Part shown: positions 61,654 to 64,000 of the stretch, piece by piece
Layout of the letters: each line of letters begins with the position of its first letter
Position numbering within the stretch: position 1 is the stretch's first letter
NCBI GenBank assembly: GCA_023387985.1
Contig: JAEWHC010000009.1
Location: 186,001-250,000 of the forward strand
Origin: Bacteroidota bacterium
Lineage (GTDB): Bacteria; Bacteroidota; Bacteroidia; Chitinophagales; Chitinophagaceae
Length of the DNA stretch: 64,000 nucleotides
Direction: 5' to 3'
The notes under the pieces: model-generated
Told to the model about the DNA's origin: nothing
Databases searched by the model: none
Seen by the model: only the letters and a program-made list of their open reading frames with translations
Translations under genes and position numbers: made by a program

Positions 61654-62283
61654 TTACCGGAACTCCATCCACTTCATCGCCTCCAATTCCACTACTGAAA
61701 TTGGTGGAATTGAATACGGCCTTTCTGCCATACCAATCAACCGGGATTGATCTCCGAAATTGTATTTGAAACTGATGTTGTCGGAACTGATCAGGTAAAC
61801 ATGATCATGCTCCGCATTGGATTCACTTACGTAGAACATGGTATGTTTATTCGCCAATCTTGATGTTTCCCTGATATCGCCAGGCTTGATGGTTGTCCAA
61901 CCTGTGGCGTTGGAAGGATTTTTAATACCTTTTGCATTATGGATATAATGGATGAAGAAGCAGAATGTTTCAAAGTCTATATCATAATGAAAAATAACTG
62001 CATGCTTTTCACCAGGCAACTTGATAAGTCGTGGTATGGCCAGGAATTCCTTTTCATTATATGCATTGCAAAAATCCTGAATTGTTTTTTGTATATCCTC
62101 ATCAGATGCATCATCAATAATGATCAGTTTGTCATTCAATACCTGCTTTGTTGACAAGCTTTTCACCGATGTCTTTTTGGAATGTGATGTGGCGCCAAAA
62201 AGCCATTTTTCAATTTTCGGCCAGAAATAAATCAACGCAATGGCAACCAATGCGTAAAGAATAAACTGGATTATTGAATTCAA
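61654..62283 (-). CDS. Hypothetical protein with N-terminal membrane anchor
   Basis: The 209-residue protein has a single N-terminal helix (about 4-25, IIQFILYALVAIALIYFWPKI) and then a soluble domain: LIIIDDASDEDIQKTIQDFCNAYNEKEFLAIPRLIKL, FHYDIDFETFCFFIHYIHNAKG and HVYLISSDNISFKYNF. No family is recognised. It is AT-richer than the trp genes. The soluble part probably faces the cytoplasm, as the helix is followed by basic residues. It is transcribed toward trpA. Confidence 0.7.
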   Translation of the reverse strand: MNSIIQFILYALVAIALIYFWPKIEKWLFGATSHSKKTSVKSLSTKQVLNDKLIIIDDASDEDIQKTIQDFCNAYNEKEFLAIPRLIKLPGEKHAVIFHYDIDFETFCFFIHYIHNAKGIKNPSNATGWTTIKPGDIRETSRLANKHTMFYVSESNAEHDHVYLISSDNISFKYNFGDQSRLIGMAERPYSIPPISVVELEAMKWMEFR

Positions 62284-62477
62284 ATTTCAAAATTTAAAAT
62301 TGGAAAAATTCTATGCCAGCCGAAACCAAATGATATTTCACAAAAAGCGTAAGACTTCAACACAACACGTTTTGATTAACGCAGTGAGGGCCTCATTTTG
62401 CCTTTTTCAATATTTTCCATGTGGTGTTCCCTGGCATCAGGCATTCGACGGGCACTTCATACGCGGCACCTGGTATG

Positions 62478-63500
62478 TTAAACATGCCTCCACCCTTGTG
62501 CAATCAGTTCATGCTTCTGTCCGCCTTTTGAAAACAATACAGCTTTCTTTTCAGGTTCGGTTACATAGCCAATCACGGTGAATAATGTTTCATTTTGCAC
62601 CCTGGGCCAATCCGATTGCGGTATGGTAAAGAGCAGTTCATAATCTTCTCCACCGCTCAATGCGCAGGCTGTAGGATCAATTTCCAGTTGGTAGGCAAAA
62701 TCGCGGGCTTCCTGGTGAATCGGTATTTTTTCTTCATAGATCACCGCGCCGCACCCGCTGTTTTTGCAGATATGCAAAACTTCGCTGCTCAGGCCGTCGC
62801 TTACATCTATCATACTGGTAGGTACAATACCCAGTGCTTCCAGCCGCTCTACTACGTCGCGGCGGGGTTCAGGTTTCAGCAGCCTACCAACAATGTGGCT
62901 TTTGCCCTCCAGGTCGGGTTGCACACCGGGGCTTTCCAAAAAGATCTTTTTTTCCCTTTCTAAAATGGTCAGCCCCAAAAAGGCGTCACCCAATGTGCCG
63001 CTAACGCAAAACAGGTCGCCTTTTTTTGCACCGCCACGTGTAACGAATTTGTTCGGCGCCACTTCGCCAAGGGCAGTTATGCTGAGAATCAGCCCTTTAT
63101 GAGAACTGCTGGTATCGCCACCTATGAGGTCTACCTGGTAATTTTTGCAGGCGGCATGAATACCTTCATACAATTCATCCAATGCTTCTACACTAAAGCG
63201 GTTGCTGAAGGCGATGCTTACAGTGATTTGCGTGGGCGTGGCCATCATCGCATATATATCGCTGAGATTCACCACAACCGACTTATAGCCCAAATGTTTG
63301 AGCGGCGTGTAGGCCAGGTCGAAATGGATTCCTTCGATGAGGATGTCGGTGGCCACCACGGTCTGTCGGCCAAAATGGTCGATGACCGCGGCATCATCGC
63401 CCACACCGAGCAAAGTAGAGGATTGCACCGTGTCCCGGTTTTGAGTCAGGCGGTCGATGAGCCCGAATTCACCAAGGTCGGATATTTCTGTTCGTTCCAT
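62478..63500 (-). CDS. thiL: Thiamine-monophosphate kinase
   Basis: The enzyme is about 340 residues from the ATG at 63500 (MERTEISDLGEFGLIDRL); the frame from 63536 adds residues not typical for the family. It phosphorylates thiamine monophosphate to the diphosphate cofactor. GVGDDAAVI (about 33-41) binds ATP/Mg, ATDILIEGIHFD and VVNLSDIYAMMATP follow, with GGDTSSS and the C-terminal DVSDGLSSEVLHIC and SGGEDYELLF motifs. Length fits ThiL of about 325-345. No other thi genes are near. Confidence 0.95.
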   Translation of the reverse strand: MERTEISDLGEFGLIDRLTQNRDTVQSSTLLGVGDDAAVIDHFGRQTVVATDILIEGIHFDLAYTPLKHLGYKSVVVNLSDIYAMMATPTQITVSIAFSNRFSVEALDELYEGIHAACKNYQVDLIGGDTSSSHKGLILSITALGEVAPNKFVTRGGAKKGDLFCVSGTLGDAFLGLTILEREKKIFLESPGVQPDLEGKSHIVGRLLKPEPRRDVVERLEALGIVPTSMIDVSDGLSSEVLHICKNSGCGAVIYEEKIPIHQEARDFAYQLEIDPTACALSGGEDYELLFTIPQSDWPRVQNETLFTVIGYVTEPEKKAVLFSKGGQKHELIAQGWRHV

Positions 63501-63658
63501 GTTGGTAAAAGTAAAAATCAAAAAGTAAAAACGCATTGAAAAGTGAAAAAGTTGACTTAGGGAATTTATATATTGAGTAAATCAATGAAGAAACCTGAAT
63601 TAACCCATGTCTTCCCCCTGTAAGCGCGTATTTTTACGGCCATAAATAGAATTGCCAT

Positions 63659-64000
63659 ATGAACTTTACAGTAAATGAAACCACACAATCCATTGCTGAG
63701 GCTGCCCGGAAATTCGCAGAAAAAAATATCCGGCCACATGTAATGGACTGGGATGAACGCCAGGAGTTTCCTGCCCATCTTTTTCATGAAATGGGAAAAT
63801 TGGGCATGATGGGTGTTTTGGTACCGGAGGAATATGGCGGTGCCGGCCTGGATTATTTCGCTTACAGCGCCATCATCCAGGAGATCGCTCAGGTTTGTGG
63901 CAGTATCGGGCTAAGCCTGGCTGCGCACAACAGCCTTTGTACCAACCATATTTTCACCTTCGGAAATGAAGCCCAAAGAAAAAAATACCTGCCCTTGCTT
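63659..64000 (+). CDS. Acyl-CoA dehydrogenase, partial
   Basis: The first 114 residues are visible before the window ends. MNFTVNETTQSIAEAARKFAEKNIRPHVMDWDERQEFP and LFHEMGKLGMMGVLVPEEYGGAGLDYFAYSAIIQEIAQVCGSIGLSLAAHNSL are the N-terminal helical domain of acyl-CoA dehydrogenases, FAD enzymes of fatty or branched-chain acyl-CoA oxidation. The chain-length class cannot be told from this part. A TATTTTTA -7-like element lies at about 63629-63636. Confidence 0.9.
   Translation, partial: MNFTVNETTQSIAEAARKFAEKNIRPHVMDWDERQEFPAHLFHEMGKLGMMGVLVPEEYGGAGLDYFAYSAIIQEIAQVCGSIGLSLAAHNSLCTNHIFTFGNEAQRKKYLPLL

Noticed and set aside
1..64000. Search for tRNA, rRNA, CRISPR arrays, integrases, transposases and toxin-antitoxin pairs
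   Set aside because: No T-arm consensus with a cloverleaf, no regularly spaced repeats, and no recombinase or toxin motifs were seen on reading. A tool-based search could still find a diverged item.

Overview
The window looks like a chromosomal segment of a Bacteroidota bacterium, most likely Chitinophagia/Chitinophagaceae. This rests on the many short lipobox lipoproteins, the TAnnTTTG-type -7 promoter elements with few Shine-Dalgarno sites, the coaX / outer-membrane protein / lptC neighbourhood, the CreD-plus-winged-helix pair, single-POTRA Omp85 and TolB-barrel fusion proteins, and the general gene content. No rRNA, tRNA, phage, integrase or CRISPR was seen. Most of the window is ordinary core and carbohydrate-related chromosome. 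Genus and species cannot be told from the sequence alone.

Layout. 0-12.4 kb is a sulfated-glycan and secreted-protein region: a partial formylglycine-generating-enzyme-like lipoprotein, a stand-alone IcmF-like acyl-CoA mutase large subunit, two tandem ecotin-like protease-inhibitor lipoproteins with different reactive-site residues, a Tat-type amidase, a GH123 glycosidase, a 54-residue membrane protein followed by a candidate structured RNA, and two Cys-type sulfatases. 12.4-20.7 kb holds an aldehyde dehydrogenase, a 1145-residue TolB/Omp85-like fusion, a metallo-beta-lactamase-fold hydrolase, a Wzx/MATE-like flippase and a coiled-coil secreted protein. 20.7-23.5 kb is a compact operon of a Tat-exported Gfo/Idh/MocA oxidoreductase and two DUF1080 (3-keto-glycoside hydrolase-like) lipoproteins. 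23.5-25.5 kb is AT-richer and gene-poor, with one lipase-like gene and two REP-like palindromes. 25.5-32.6 kb holds KASIII, a YdbS/YdbT PH-domain pair, a large six-hairpin glycosidase lipoprotein and a DUF937-like protein. 32.8-35.6 kb is coaX / OMP / lptC. 35.7-53.8 kb is mixed housekeeping: an S41 protease, a Kv channel with a zinc ribbon, ThuA, the CreD module, DgkA, RNase D, an AspT-type transporter, peroxiredoxin, YqeY, CvpA, a CBS protein, an Omp85 protein and Asd. 54.1-61.4 kb is a NadR-like kinase and a complete trpEGDCFBA operon, preceded by a 15-codon leader peptide with three consecutive Trp codons and a terminator hairpin, a classic attenuator layout. The window ends with thiL and the start of an acyl-CoA dehydrogenase.

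The most notable items are the trp leader/attenuator, the tandem ecotins with Leu and Lys at the predicted P1 position, the two identical palindromes (one the reverse complement of the other) in front of the CreD-linked genes, degenerate hexanucleotide tracts that run into the 3' ends of four unrelated genes and even provide their stop codons, and three intergenic units with promoter-like and/or terminator signals that may be small or structured RNAs.
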